Below, one piece after another: positions 53,330 to 61,597 of a DNA stretch of 64,000 bases. Both the position numbers and the translations under genes were made by a program. Each line of letters begins with the position of its first letter. Positions within the stretch are counted from its first letter, which is position 1. The DNA is from Burkholderiales bacterium RIFCSPLOWO2_12_FULL_65_40 (GTDB taxonomy: Bacteria; Pseudomonadota; Gammaproteobacteria; Burkholderiales; Burkholderiaceae_C): the NCBI GenBank assembly GCA_001770955.1, contig MESL01000047.1:62001-126000 (forward strand), in the 5' to 3' direction. The notes beneath the pieces are model-generated. The model was not told the DNA's origin, made no database searches, and saw only the letters and a program-made list of their open reading frames with translations.

Positions 53330-54175
53330 ATGCACGCCCTGCCGACGCCCCCTCACCCGATCCTGCGCCCTTTCGCCGCCGTGCTGGCGGTGCTGCTGCT
53401 CGCCGCGCTGACCGCGCTCATCGTGCAGCCCCCCGCCGCCCTGCCGCTGTGGGTGGCCGCCTGGCTCACCGCCGCCTGGGCCCTGTGGGCGCTGCTGCGC
53501 GGGCGCATCGGCATGCTGCTGGCGCTGGTGGTGCAGTGCGGTGCGCTGGCCACGGTCACCAGTGCCACGGGGCTGCTGCAGTGGCACTGGCTGTTCAAGC
53601 CTTTGACCATGGTGATTGCTATTGTTTTAGTAGCTTACAGCGCTCGCCAATCAAGCGCCGGAGGCCGATTGGATCCAAAACCCTGGTGGTTGCTCGGCGC
53701 GGCGCTGGTGGGCTCGCTCGCGGGCGACGCCTTCCTCATGGTCGAGGGCTTCTTCATCCCCGGGCTGGTGAGCTTTCTGCTGGCCCACATCGCCTACATC
53801 GTGCTGTTCCGCCAGGGCGTGGCTTGGCTGCCCCGGCCTGGCGCCTTGGCCGCCACGCTGGGCGTGGGCGGCGCCATGTATGCGTATCTGTGGCAAGGCG
53901 GACTGCCCACCGAACTGCGCATTCCGGTGGCGGTGTATGTCACCGCGATCGCGCTCATGGCGGCGCAGGCCCTGGGCCGCGCCAGCGTGCTGGGCGACCG
54001 CGCGGCGCGCCAGGTGGCGCTGGGGGCCTGCTTCTTCATGCTCAGCGATTCGCTGCTGGCCACCAACCGCTTCGTGCAGCCGCTGCCGCTGGCGCAGGTG
54101 GGCGTGCTGGCCACCTACTATGCGGCGCAGGCCTTCATCGTGCACGGCATGGTGGTGGGCCTACGCCAGCGCTGA
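53330..54175 (+). CDS. YhhN-like lysoplasmalogenase family membrane protein
   Basis: 281 aa with about eight hydrophobic helices. The GSLAGDAFLM and FMLSDSLLATNRF Asp-containing helices and the C-terminal LATYYAAQAFIVHGM are typical of the YhhN/TMEM86 family, which hydrolyses lysoplasmalogens or related ether lipids in animals; bacterial function is uncertain. A dispersed repeat copy (53617-53675) encodes IAIVLVAYSARQSSAGGRLD, a helix end plus loop. Confidence 0.85.
   Translation: MHALPTPPHPILRPFAAVLAVLLLAALTALIVQPPAALPLWVAAWLTAAWALWALLRGRIGMLLALVVQCGALATVTSATGLLQWHWLFKPLTMVIAIVLVAYSARQSSAGGRLDPKPWWLLGAALVGSLAGDAFLMVEGFFIPGLVSFLLAHIAYIVLFRQGVAWLPRPGALAATLGVGGAMYAYLWQGGLPTELRIPVAVYVTAIALMAAQALGRASVLGDRAARQVALGACFFMLSDSLLATNRFVQPLPLAQVGVLATYYAAQAFIVHGMVVGLRQR
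53617..53675 (+). repeat. Dispersed AATAGCTGC-type repeat, copy inside the YhhN-like gene
   Basis: TTGCTATTGTTTTAGTAGCT, TACAGCGCTCGCCAATCAAG and CGCCGGAGGCCGATTGG show every part of the family: a GCTATT/TAGC hairpin, GCGCT...AAGCGC and GGAGGCC. Translated in frame. Confidence 0.8.
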
Positions 54176-54823
54176 TCATTCGGCGTCGGGCTGGCGCGCC
54201 GGGTGCGCAGCCTGGAAGGGTGCAAGACCCTCGCAGTGCTCCGCGATGCGCCGCACCGTGGGGTACGGCGCCAGGTCCAGGCCGAAGCGCCGCGCGTTGA
54301 ACACCTGGGGCACCAGGCAGCAGTCGGCCAGGGTGGGCGTGTCGCCATGGCAGCACAGGCCGGTCTGCGCGTCGCGCGCCAGCTGCGCCTCGATGGCTTC
54401 CAGGCCCAGCGCCATCCAGTGGTGTATCCAGGCGGTGCGCTGCGCGTCGGTGGCCTGCAAGGTGCCAGTGAGGTAGTTGAGCACGCGCAGGTTGTTCAGC
54501 GGGTGGATGTCGCAGGCCACGCCGAGCGCCAGCGCGCGCACGCGGGCGCGGCCCACGGCGTCGGGCGGCAGCAGCGCGGGCGCGGGGTGCGTCTCTTCCA
54601 GGTATTCGAGAAGGGCGAGCGACTGCGTGAGCGTGGCGCCCCCGTCCTGCAGCGTGGGCACGAGCGCGGCCGGGTTCACGGCGCGGTAGGCGGCCTGGAG
54701 CTGCTCGCCGCCGCCGCGCAGCAGGTGCACGGGCACGCTGTCATACGCCAGCCCCTTGAGCGCGAGCGCGATGCGCACGCGGTAGGCGGCCGAGCTGCGG
54801 AAGTAGGTGTAGAGCCGCAGCAT
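54176..54823 (-). CDS. maiA: Maleylacetoacetate isomerase (zeta-class GST)
   Basis: 215 aa. N-terminal LYTYFRSSAAYRVRIALALK (SSxxxxR glutathione site of zeta GSTs), NPAALVPTLQDGGATLTQSL, and C-terminal DTPTLADCCLVPQVFNARRF. Isomerises maleylacetoacetate (or maleylpyruvate) with glutathione, the step before FAH. The ATG at 54823 lies 2 nt after the FAH stop. Gentisate rather than homogentisate as the upstream substrate cannot be excluded. Confidence 0.92.
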   Translation of the reverse strand: MLRLYTYFRSSAAYRVRIALALKGLAYDSVPVHLLRGGGEQLQAAYRAVNPAALVPTLQDGGATLTQSLALLEYLEETHPAPALLPPDAVGRARVRALALGVACDIHPLNNLRVLNYLTGTLQATDAQRTAWIHHWMALGLEAIEAQLARDAQTGLCCHGDTPTLADCCLVPQVFNARRFGLDLAPYPTVRRIAEHCEGLAPFQAAHPARQPDAE

Positions 54824-54825
54824 GG

Positions 54826-55848
54826 TCACTCGGGCGCTGGCACGCGGCGCACGGTCTGGTCGATGGCGCCGAAGATGCTCTGGCCGGTGGCGTCGAACAT
54901 CTCGATGCGCACGCGGTCGCCAAAGCGCAAGAAGGGCGTGACGGGCGCGCCGCCCTCGATGGTCTCGACCATGCGCAGCTCGGCCAGGCAGGCGTAGCCC
55001 ACGCCGCCGTGCGCGATGCGGGAGCCATGCAGGCTGCCGTGCTTGTTCGACACCGTGCCCGAGCCGACGATGGAGCCCGCCGCCATGGCGCGCGTTTGGG
55101 TCACATGCGCCACGAGCTGGGCGAAGCTGAAGGCCATGTCCTGGCCCGCATCGGGGCAGCCGAAGGGCTGGCCATTGAGCTGCACGTTCAGGGGACGGTG
55201 CAGCTTGCTGCCTTGCCAGGCATCGCCCAGCTCGTCGGGCGTCACGGCCACGGGCGCGAAGCTGCTCGCGGGCTTGGACTGGAAGAAGCCGAAGCCCTTG
55301 GCCAGCTCGGCGGGAATGAGGTTGCGCAGGCTCACGTCGTTGACCAGCATCACCAGGCGGATGGCCTGCGCGCACTGCGCCTCGCCCGCGCCCAGCGGCA
55401 GGTCGCCCGTAACCACGGCCACCTCGGCCTCGAAGTCGATGCCCCAGTCCTCGGTGAGCGCGTCGATGGGGGCCAGCGGCGGCACAAAGCTGTCCGAGCC
55501 ACCCTGGTACATCAGCGGGTCGGTCCAGAAGGACTGAGGCATTTCGCTACCGCGCGCCTTGCGCACCAGCTCCACGTGGTTGAGGTAGGCCGAGCCGTCG
55601 GCCCACTGGTAGGCGCGCGGCAGCGGCGAATGGCATTGCGCCGGATCGAAAGGCTGGGCGCCGGGCGCCTGGCCCGCATTGAGCGCATCGGACACCTGCT
55701 GGAGCTGGGGCGCGCGGCGCTCCCAGTCGTCCAGCGCGGCCTGCAGCGTGCGCGCGATGGCGGGGACGGGCTGGCAGCGGGTGAGGTCTCGGCTGACGAC
55801 GACCAGCGCGCCGTCGCGGCCGCCTTGCTGGAGGGTGGCAAGTTTCAT
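54826..55848 (-). CDS. Fumarylacetoacetate hydrolase family protein
   Basis: 340 aa. The FAH domain has metal ligands in DWGIDFEAEVAVVTGDLPLG (E..E) and a Lys/Asp region VMLVNDVSLRNLIPAELAKG, then GSGTVSNKHGS. Cleaves fumarylacetoacetate (or fumarylpyruvate) to fumarate and acetoacetate (or pyruvate). Operon with VOC upstream (15 nt) and MAI downstream (2 nt), under a divergent LysR gene. Confidence 0.9.
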   Translation of the reverse strand: MKLATLQQGGRDGALVVVSRDLTRCQPVPAIARTLQAALDDWERRAPQLQQVSDALNAGQAPGAQPFDPAQCHSPLPRAYQWADGSAYLNHVELVRKARGSEMPQSFWTDPLMYQGGSDSFVPPLAPIDALTEDWGIDFEAEVAVVTGDLPLGAGEAQCAQAIRLVMLVNDVSLRNLIPAELAKGFGFFQSKPASSFAPVAVTPDELGDAWQGSKLHRPLNVQLNGQPFGCPDAGQDMAFSFAQLVAHVTQTRAMAAGSIVGSGTVSNKHGSLHGSRIAHGGVGYACLAELRMVETIEGGAPVTPFLRFGDRVRIEMFDATGQSIFGAIDQTVRRVPAPE

Positions 55849-55863
55849 GGGGAGGCTCCGGAA

Positions 55864-56403
55864 TCAGGTCTGGCGGTGGCTGCCGTCGTGCATCCACGCG
55901 GCGTGCTTGGGCGCTTTCTTGGTGCGCGCCCATTCGTTGAGCATGTCCCACTTCACGTCGTCGAGCTTTTGCAGCATCTCGGGCGTGCCGGTGTTCACGG
56001 CCAGTTCCAACCGGTGGCCGCTCGGGTCGAAGAAGTAGATCGACTGGAACAGGGTGTGGTCGGTCGGGCCGATGACCTCGATGCCGTCCGCCTGCAGGCG
56101 CGCCTTGGCGGCGAGCAGTTCGTCCATCGAATCCACCTGCAGCGCCAGGTGCTGCGTCCAGACGGGCGTGTTGCGGTCGCGGTCCATGGGCGGCTGCCCC
56201 GGCAGCTCGAAGAAGGCGAGCACATTACCCTGACCCGCGTCCAGGAAGATGTGCATGTACGGGTCGGGCTCGCCGGTGGAGGGCACGCTGTCTTCGGCGA
56301 TGGCGAGCACGAAACCCATGTTGAGGTACTTGCCGTACCACTCGACGGTCTGCTTGGCATCCTTGCAGCGGTAGGCCACGTGGTGAATTTTCTGAATCTG
56401 CAT
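55864..56403 (-). CDS. VOC (glyoxalase/dioxygenase-fold) family protein
   Basis: 179 aa. VOC fold: KIHHVAYRCKDAKQTVEWYG (metal His), MHIFLDAGQGNVLAFFELPG, QHLALQVDSMDELL (second His) and SIYFFDPSGHRLELAVNTGT (Glu). Metal residues appear complete. A ring-cleaving dioxygenase or isomerase role in the same aromatic route as FAH and MAI is plausible, but the substrate is unknown. First gene of the leftward operon. Confidence 0.85.
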   Translation of the reverse strand: MQIQKIHHVAYRCKDAKQTVEWYGKYLNMGFVLAIAEDSVPSTGEPDPYMHIFLDAGQGNVLAFFELPGQPPMDRDRNTPVWTQHLALQVDSMDELLAAKARLQADGIEVIGPTDHTLFQSIYFFDPSGHRLELAVNTGTPEMLQKLDDVKWDMLNEWARTKKAPKHAAWMHDGSHRQT

Positions 56404-56505
56404 GGCGGTGTCTCCTGTGCCGTTCGTGGCACCTTGGATGGCATTACACGGCCTTTCAATTTATCATTCAAACGGTATTTTTTTATTCATTTATCAATTT
56501 TTCAT

Positions 56506-57420
56506 ATGAATGTGACCCTGCGGCAGTTGCGCGCCCTGGTGGCGCTGGTGCGCACAGGCAGCTTCACCCAGGCCGCCGCCTCGCTGCATGTGACGCAATC
56601 GGCACTGAGCGGGCAGATCAAGGAACTGGAACAGACCCTGGGCGTGCGCCTGGTCGAGCGCAGCACGCGGCGCATCGGCCTGACCGAGGCGGGGCGCGGC
56701 TTCTACCCGCTGGTGGACAAGATCCTGCAGGACCTCGAAGGCGTGCTGCACGGCATTGATGACCTCAAGGCGCTCAGGAAGGGCGTGGTGCGAATCGCCG
56801 CGCCTCAGCTGATGGCCTGCACGCTGCTGCCCGAGGTGATTGCGACTTTCCACCAGACACACCCCGAGGTGCATATCCGCCTGGCCGATTGCGAAGTGGA
56901 CAGTGTGCTGGCGCGCGTGGCCAGCGGCGAGGTGGATTTCGGCGTGGGGCCCGAGCGCCCCACGGGCTTCGACATCACGGCACAACCGCTGTTCGAGCTG
57001 CCGTTCATGATCGTCTTTCCACCGGACCATGCGCTGGAGCGGCTCGCGACCATCGGCTGGAGCGATGTGGTGGGGCACCCGTTCATTGCGCTGCAGGGCC
57101 AGTTCACCGAGCTGCTGGAACACGACCTGCACGGCGCACTGCGCGACCTGACGCTGCGCCCGAGCCACGAGGTCACCTTCATGACCACAGCGCTGAGCCT
57201 GGTGCGGGCGGGTCAGGGCATCACGGCGTGCCTGCCCTATGCGGACTCGCTGGTCAGGCTCTACCAGTTGAAGATGCGCCCACTGCAAACCCCCGAACTG
57301 CGGCGCACGTTCCAGGTCTACCAGCGCGCCGGCGCCTCGCTGGCCCCGGCGGCGGCGGAGTTCGCGCGGTTCCTGCATGCGCAGGTGGCGTCCCGCGGCT
57401 GGAGTACCGCCAGTGCATGA
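56506..57420 (+). CDS. LysR family transcriptional regulator
   Basis: 304 aa. N-terminal HTH (LRQLRALVALVRTGSFTQAA; LHVTQSALSGQIKELEQTLG) and periplasmic-binding-like effector domain (RIAAPQLMACTLLPEVIATF). Divergent from the VOC-FAH-MAI operon with a 102-nt AT-rich gap (56404-56505), the classical LysR layout. ATTCAT (56485-56490) and ATGAAT (56506-56511) form a small inverted repeat at the start codon, but no LysR box was fixed. ATG at 56506. Confidence 0.93.
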   Translation: MNVTLRQLRALVALVRTGSFTQAAASLHVTQSALSGQIKELEQTLGVRLVERSTRRIGLTEAGRGFYPLVDKILQDLEGVLHGIDDLKALRKGVVRIAAPQLMACTLLPEVIATFHQTHPEVHIRLADCEVDSVLARVASGEVDFGVGPERPTGFDITAQPLFELPFMIVFPPDHALERLATIGWSDVVGHPFIALQGQFTELLEHDLHGALRDLTLRPSHEVTFMTTALSLVRAGQGITACLPYADSLVRLYQLKMRPLQTPELRRTFQVYQRAGASLAPAAAEFARFLHAQVASRGWSTASA

Positions 57421-57464
57421 CCCCGTGCTGCCCTGCATTTCGTCGGTGCGCATGAACGAACACG

Positions 57465-57554
57465 GCTCAGCCGCGCAAGGGCCGCCCCGCAGCGCAGAGC
57501 AAGGCCCCCCTCCCGCAGGAGAGGGGGAAGGCGCGAAGCGACACAGGGAGTGTT
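57465..57554 (-). repeat. GC-rich post-stop repeat, copy 8
   Basis: Minus-strand ACACTCCCTGTGTCGCTTCG, CGCCTTCCCCCTCTCCTGCG, then GGAGGGGGGCC, GCGGGGCGGCCCTTGCGCGG. It lies 2 nt from the nirE stop codon (57557), in the standard orientation. It also separates the convergent LysR gene. Confidence 0.8.
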
Positions 57555-57556
57555 GA

Positions 57557-58387
57557 CTACCTCAGTGCCGGTCCGCCGATGCGCTCCTGCAGCGACACCG
57601 TGTCGCCGATCATGATGAGCGCAGGCGGGTGCACGCCGTGCTTCACGCTCAGCGCGGGCAGGGTTTCGAGCGTGCCGACGATGGTGCGCTGGTCGGGCCG
57701 GGTGGCGCGCTCGACCAGGGCCGCAGGCGTGTGGCCGCTCAATCCATGCTCAACCAACTTGGCACAGATCACCGGCAGCGTGCCGACGCCCATGTAGATC
57801 ACCACTGTCTGGTGCGGCCGGGCCAAGGCAGCCCAGTCCAGCGCCACAATGCGCTCTTCGCCCTCACCCTGCAGGTGGCCGGTGGCAAACACCAGCATGG
57901 CGGCGTGGTCACGGTGCGTAAGCGGAATGCCAGTGCTGGCAGACGCGCCCTGGGCCGCGCTGATGCCGGGGACGGTCTCGCAGGCAATGCCTTCAGCGGC
58001 CAGCGCCTCGGCTTCCTCGCCGCCTCGTCCAAAGATGTAGGGATCACCCCCCTTCAGGCGCACCAGCGACTTGCCCGCCTTGGCCAGGCGGACCATGAGT
58101 TCGATGATGCCCTCCTGAGGCAGCGTATGGTTGCTGCTCCGCTTGCCGACATAGATGCGCTCTGCATCCTGCGGAATAAGGCGCAACACGTCGTCGGACA
58201 CCAGGTTGTCGTAAAGCACCACGCGCGCGCTGGCCAGCACGCGCGCGGCCTTGAGGGTCAGCAGTTCGGCATCCCCTGGCCCGGCGCCCACCAGAACCAC
58301 GCCCCCCCATTCGGAGGGCTGCAGGACAGGGGTTGCGGGTGCTGCTGGCTGCGAGGCGTCATGCGCGGAAGGTCGGGCGGTATCCAT
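57557..58387 (-). CDS. nirE: Uroporphyrinogen-III C-methyltransferase (heme d1 branch)
   Basis: 276 aa SUMT: VVLVGAGPGDAELLTLKAAR, LVRLKGGDPYIFGRGGEEAE, GISAAQGASASTGIPLTHRD and YMGVGTLPVICAKLVEHG, all class III methyltransferase motifs. Makes precorrin-2 from uroporphyrinogen III, the entry to siroheme and heme d1. Named NirE because it diverges from nirC-nirJ across a shared FNR-type box; sequence alone would also fit CobA. Start taken as the ATG at 58387; a TTG lies one codon upstream. Confidence 0.88.
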   Translation of the reverse strand: MDTARPSAHDASQPAAPATPVLQPSEWGGVVLVGAGPGDAELLTLKAARVLASARVVLYDNLVSDDVLRLIPQDAERIYVGKRSSNHTLPQEGIIELMVRLAKAGKSLVRLKGGDPYIFGRGGEEAEALAAEGIACETVPGISAAQGASASTGIPLTHRDHAAMLVFATGHLQGEGEERIVALDWAALARPHQTVVIYMGVGTLPVICAKLVEHGLSGHTPAALVERATRPDQRTIVGTLETLPALSVKHGVHPPALIMIGDTVSLQERIGGPALR

Positions 58388-58456
58388 CAATGCTCCGTGA
58401 AAGCGGAATGCTCTTTGTCGTTGCCCCCATTGTCAAAAGCCCTTGCCATGAAGCAC

Positions 58457-58470
58457 TTGACCCACGTCAA
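58457..58470. promoter_or_regulatory. FNR/Dnr-type box between nirE and nirC
   Basis: TTGACCCACGTCAA fits TTGAC-N4-GTCAA, a common variant of the FNR/Anr/Dnr site. At -41.5 spacing rightward, transcription would start near 58505 with GAATAT (58493-58498) as -10. Leftward it would start near 58422 with GACAAT as -10. One box may therefore serve both divergent nir units. Confidence 0.75.
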
Positions 58471-58540
58471 GGACATGCGGAACCATTGCGGTGAATATCC
58501 GCATATGTCGGTCGCCCATCGTGCACTGCCGTTCCTTACC

Positions 58541-58933
58541 ATGGTAAACCTCCACTCTCCTCCCCCACCGCATGGCCTGCAAAGACACGCCCGGCGGCTC
58601 TGGGGTACCGCACTGGCCCTGGGGCTGGCGAGCTTTGGCGCATTCGCGCAGCAGGGCGCGCCCGACGTGGCGCGCCAGAAGGAACTGGTGCGCATGGTGC
58701 GCCAGGACTGCGGCTCCTGCCATGGCCTGTACCTGACCGGCGGCCTGGGCCCCGCGCTCACCCGCGAGGCACTGGCCGACAAGCCCCTTGACTCCATGGC
58801 CGCCACCATCTACGGCGGCCGCCCGGGCACGCCCATGGCGCCCTGGAAGGCCATGCTGACCGAAGCCGAGGCCCTGTGGATTGCCCAGCAACTGATGGCC
58901 GGTTTCCCCGAGCCCCAGAAAGACCCCCGATGA
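58541..58933 (+). CDS. nirC: c-type cytochrome, NirC-like
   Basis: 130 aa. A Sec signal (LWGTALALGLASFGAFAQQG) is followed by a single heme site CGSCH (RMVRQDCGSCHGLYL) and a likely Met ligand in GTPMAPWKAM. Small periplasmic cytochromes of this type accompany heme d1 and cd1 nitrite reductase genes as electron carriers or maturation partners. Start taken at the ATG at 58541 for a leader consistent with the FNR box; an ATG at 58505 is possible. It overlaps nirF by 4 nt. Confidence 0.8.
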   Translation: MVNLHSPPPPHGLQRHARRLWGTALALGLASFGAFAQQGAPDVARQKELVRMVRQDCGSCHGLYLTGGLGPALTREALADKPLDSMAATIYGGRPGTPMAPWKAMLTEAEALWIAQQLMAGFPEPQKDPR

Positions 58934-60111
58934 AACGCCGCGACTGCCTAGCCCTGATGGGCGCCTCCTCTCTGTTGCTGGCCGGTTGCGCCGGAATCCC
59001 GGCCGCCACCGGCACGGGCGATCTCGGCGTCGTCGTGGCGCGTTCCACAGGCACGCTGGCCATTGTCAACACCACCCAGCGCACGCTGCTGGCCGAGGTC
59101 AAGGGCCTGGGCGACCTCTCGCACGCCTCGGTGGTGTTCTCGCGCGATGGCCGCTACGCCTTTGTCTTCGGACGCGACGGCGCACTCACCAAGGTCGATC
59201 TGCTGACGCGCCGCATCGCCGCCCGCGTGATGCAGGCCGGCAACTCGATTGGCGGCGCCATCAGCGCCGACGGCCGCCTGGTGGTGGCGCAGAACTACAC
59301 GCCCGGCGGCATCAAGGCCTTCGACACCGCCACGCTGGAGCTGGTGGCCGACATTCCGGCCGAATACGCGCCCGGCAAGCTCTCGCGCGTGGTCGGGCTG
59401 GTCGATCTGCCCGGGCACCGCTTCGCCTACAGCCTGTTCGATGCCGACGCCATCTGGATCTCCGATCTGTCCGACCGGGCCAACCCCGTCACCACCAAGC
59501 TGCCCAACATCGGCCGCCAGCCCTACGACGCGCTGGTCACGCCCAACGGCCGCCACTACATCGCGGGCCTGTTCGGCGAGGACGGGCTGGCCATGGTCGA
59601 CCTGTGGGAAGAAACCCCGCGCGTGCGCCGCATCCTGGGCGGCTACGGTCGGGGCCAGGAGCCGCTGCCGGTCTACAAGATGCCGCACCTGCGCGGCTGG
59701 GCCGTGGCAGGGCGCCGCGCCTACCTGCCCGCCATCGGCCGCCACGAGGTGCTGGTGGTGGACACCGACACCTGGCAGGAGGTGGGCCGCATCCCGGTGG
59801 CGGGCCAGCCCGTGTTCGTGATGGCGCGTCCCGACGGCCGCCAGGTGTGGGTGAACTTCTCGGTGCCCGACTACCACCGCGTGCAGGTCATCGACACCAC
59901 CACGCAGAAGATCGTTCGCACACTGGAGCCCGGCAAGGCCGTGCTGCACATGGAGTTCACGCCGCGCGGCGAATCGGTCTGGATCAGCTCGCGCGACGAC
60001 CACCGCGTCAGCGTGATCGACACGCAGACCTTCGCCACCCAGGCGACCATGACGGTCGATTCGCCCAGCGGCATTTTCTTCACCTCCCGCGCTGCGCGGG
60101 TGGGGTTCTAG
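58930..60111 (+). CDS. nirF: Heme d1 biosynthesis protein NirF
   Basis: 393 aa beta-propeller. The N-terminus is a lipoprotein-type signal (MGASSLLLAGCAG). Blades with GRYAFVFGRDGALTKVDLLT, RLVVAQNYTPGGIKAFDTAT and LPNIGRQPYDALVTPNGRHY match NirF and resemble the d1 domain of NirS. NirF is needed late in heme d1 synthesis and acts in the periplasm. 4-nt overlap with nirC; nirDL starts right after its stop. Confidence 0.92.
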   Translation: MKRRDCLALMGASSLLLAGCAGIPAATGTGDLGVVVARSTGTLAIVNTTQRTLLAEVKGLGDLSHASVVFSRDGRYAFVFGRDGALTKVDLLTRRIAARVMQAGNSIGGAISADGRLVVAQNYTPGGIKAFDTATLELVADIPAEYAPGKLSRVVGLVDLPGHRFAYSLFDADAIWISDLSDRANPVTTKLPNIGRQPYDALVTPNGRHYIAGLFGEDGLAMVDLWEETPRVRRILGGYGRGQEPLPVYKMPHLRGWAVAGRRAYLPAIGRHEVLVVDTDTWQEVGRIPVAGQPVFVMARPDGRQVWVNFSVPDYHRVQVIDTTTQKIVRTLEPGKAVLHMEFTPRGESVWISSRDDHRVSVIDTQTFATQATMTVDSPSGIFFTSRAARVGF

Positions 60112-61143
60112 ATGGCCCCCGACGCCGACCTGCACCTGGCGCTGCTCAACCCTTGGCAGCGCGGCTTTCCGCTGGTGCGCGAGCCCTTTGGGCACATTGC
60201 AGGCACGCTGGGCCTGTCGGTCGATGAAGTTCTGGCGGGCTACGCCCGGCTGCAGCGCGAAGGCGCACTGAGCCGCATCGGCGGCGTGTTCGCGGGCAAC
60301 GCCGGCGGTGCGGCGCTGCTGGCCGCCATGGCGGTGCCCCCCGAGCGGCTGGACGCCGTGGCCGCCGTGGTGTCCAGCCACCCGGGCGTGAACCACAACT
60401 ATCAGCGCGAGCACCACTTCAACCTCTGGTTCGTGATGACCGGGCAGGACGATGCCGCCGTGCGCGCGGCCATGCGCTCGCTCGAAGACGCCACAGGCCT
60501 CCCCGCGTTGCAACTGCGCATGCAGCGCGCCTACCGCATCGACCTGGGCTTTGATCTGCGCGAACGCACCGCTCCTGCACCCATGGCCGCCGCGCGCGAG
60601 GCCACACCGGTGCTGGATGCCGACCGGCCGCTCGCTGCCCTGCTCGAAGACGGCCTGCCCCTGGTGCCCCGCCCCTACGACGCCTGGGCGCAAGCGCTGG
60701 ACCGCACGGGCGAATCGGTGCTGCAAACGCTGCAGCAGTGGCTGGACCAGGGCACGGTGCGTCGCATCGGCGCCATCGTGCGCCACCACGAGCTGGGCTT
60801 TGATGCCAACGCCATGACGGTGTTCAACATTCCCGACGCGCAGGTGGATGCCTGCGGTGAAGCCCTCGCCCGTGTGACCGGCGTGACGCTGGCCTACCGG
60901 CGCGAGCGCGCCGGGGGCTGGCCCTACAACCTGTACTGCATGGTGCATGGCCGCGACCGCGCCGCCGTACTGGACGTGATCGCGCGCGCCATCGCCGACG
61001 CGGGCCTGGCGCAGTACCCGCACGAGGTGCTGTTTTCATGCCGCCGCTTCAAGCAGACCGGCCCTCGGCGCTTCCGCGCCCTGCCCGAAGCCGCAGCCCC
61101 CAGCGCCGCCACACTGGAGGTGCTTGATGCTGTCGCCGGATGA
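60112..61143 (+). CDS. nirDL: Siroheme decarboxylase, fused NirD-NirL
   Basis: 343 aa made of two AsnC-like halves. Residues about 8-160 are NirD-like (LLNPWQRGFPLVREPFGHIA; VNHNYQREHHFNLWFVMTG). Residues about 180-335 are NirL-like (LLEDGLPLVPRPYDAW; VRRIGAIVRHHELGFDANAM; GGWPYNLYCMVHGRD). With NirG and NirH it decarboxylates 12,18 acetates of siroheme to didecarboxysiroheme. No DNA-binding role is expected despite the AsnC fold. It overlaps nirG by 17 nt. Confidence 0.92.
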   Translation: MAPDADLHLALLNPWQRGFPLVREPFGHIAGTLGLSVDEVLAGYARLQREGALSRIGGVFAGNAGGAALLAAMAVPPERLDAVAAVVSSHPGVNHNYQREHHFNLWFVMTGQDDAAVRAAMRSLEDATGLPALQLRMQRAYRIDLGFDLRERTAPAPMAAAREATPVLDADRPLAALLEDGLPLVPRPYDAWAQALDRTGESVLQTLQQWLDQGTVRRIGAIVRHHELGFDANAMTVFNIPDAQVDACGEALARVTGVTLAYRRERAGGWPYNLYCMVHGRDRAAVLDVIARAIADAGLAQYPHEVLFSCRRFKQTGPRRFRALPEAAAPSAATLEVLDAVAG

Positions 61144-61597
61144 TGCCCGCCTGCTGGAACGCCTGCACGGTGATCTGCCGCTGACCGAGCGGCCCTTCGC
61201 AGACGTGGCCGCCGAGTTCGGCTGGACAGAGGAATACGTCATCGGGCGGCTCTCGGCCCTGCTGGAGAGCGGCATGCTCACGCGCTTCGGCCCGCTGTTC
61301 CAGATCGAGCGCGCGGGCGGTCTGTTCGTGCTGGCCGCCATGTCCGTGCCCGAGGAGCGCTACGAGGCCGTCACGGCGCAGGTCAACGCCCACCCCGAGA
61401 TCGCGCACAACTACCGGCGCGCGCATGCGCTCAACATGTGGTTCGTGCTCGGCACCGAAACCCCGGCGCAGTGCGCGGCCGCGATCGAACGCATCGAGGC
61501 CGAGACGGGTTTGCCCGTACTGGCCTTTCCGAAGGAGCGCGAGTTCTTCGTCGAACTCAAGCTCCCCCTGACGAGCGGAGAAGCCCATGGCGCTTGA
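61127..61597 (+). CDS. nirG: Siroheme decarboxylase subunit NirG
   Basis: 156 aa AsnC-like protein with LERLHGDLPLTERPFADVAA, ESGMLTRFGPLFQIERAGG and the catalytic-type IAHNYRRAHALNMWFVLGTE, like the NirD half of NirDL. Start at the ATG at 61127 (a TTG precedes it). Overlaps nirDL and, by 11 nt, nirH, so all four decarboxylase parts are translationally coupled. Confidence 0.9.
   Translation: MLSPDDARLLERLHGDLPLTERPFADVAAEFGWTEEYVIGRLSALLESGMLTRFGPLFQIERAGGLFVLAAMSVPEERYEAVTAQVNAHPEIAHNYRRAHALNMWFVLGTETPAQCAAAIERIEAETGLPVLAFPKEREFFVELKLPLTSGEAHGA

Noticed and set aside
58948-61023. Long minus-strand open frame opposite nirF and nirDL
   Set aside because: Same reasoning; nirF and nirDL show family motifs in the sense frame while this frame shows none.
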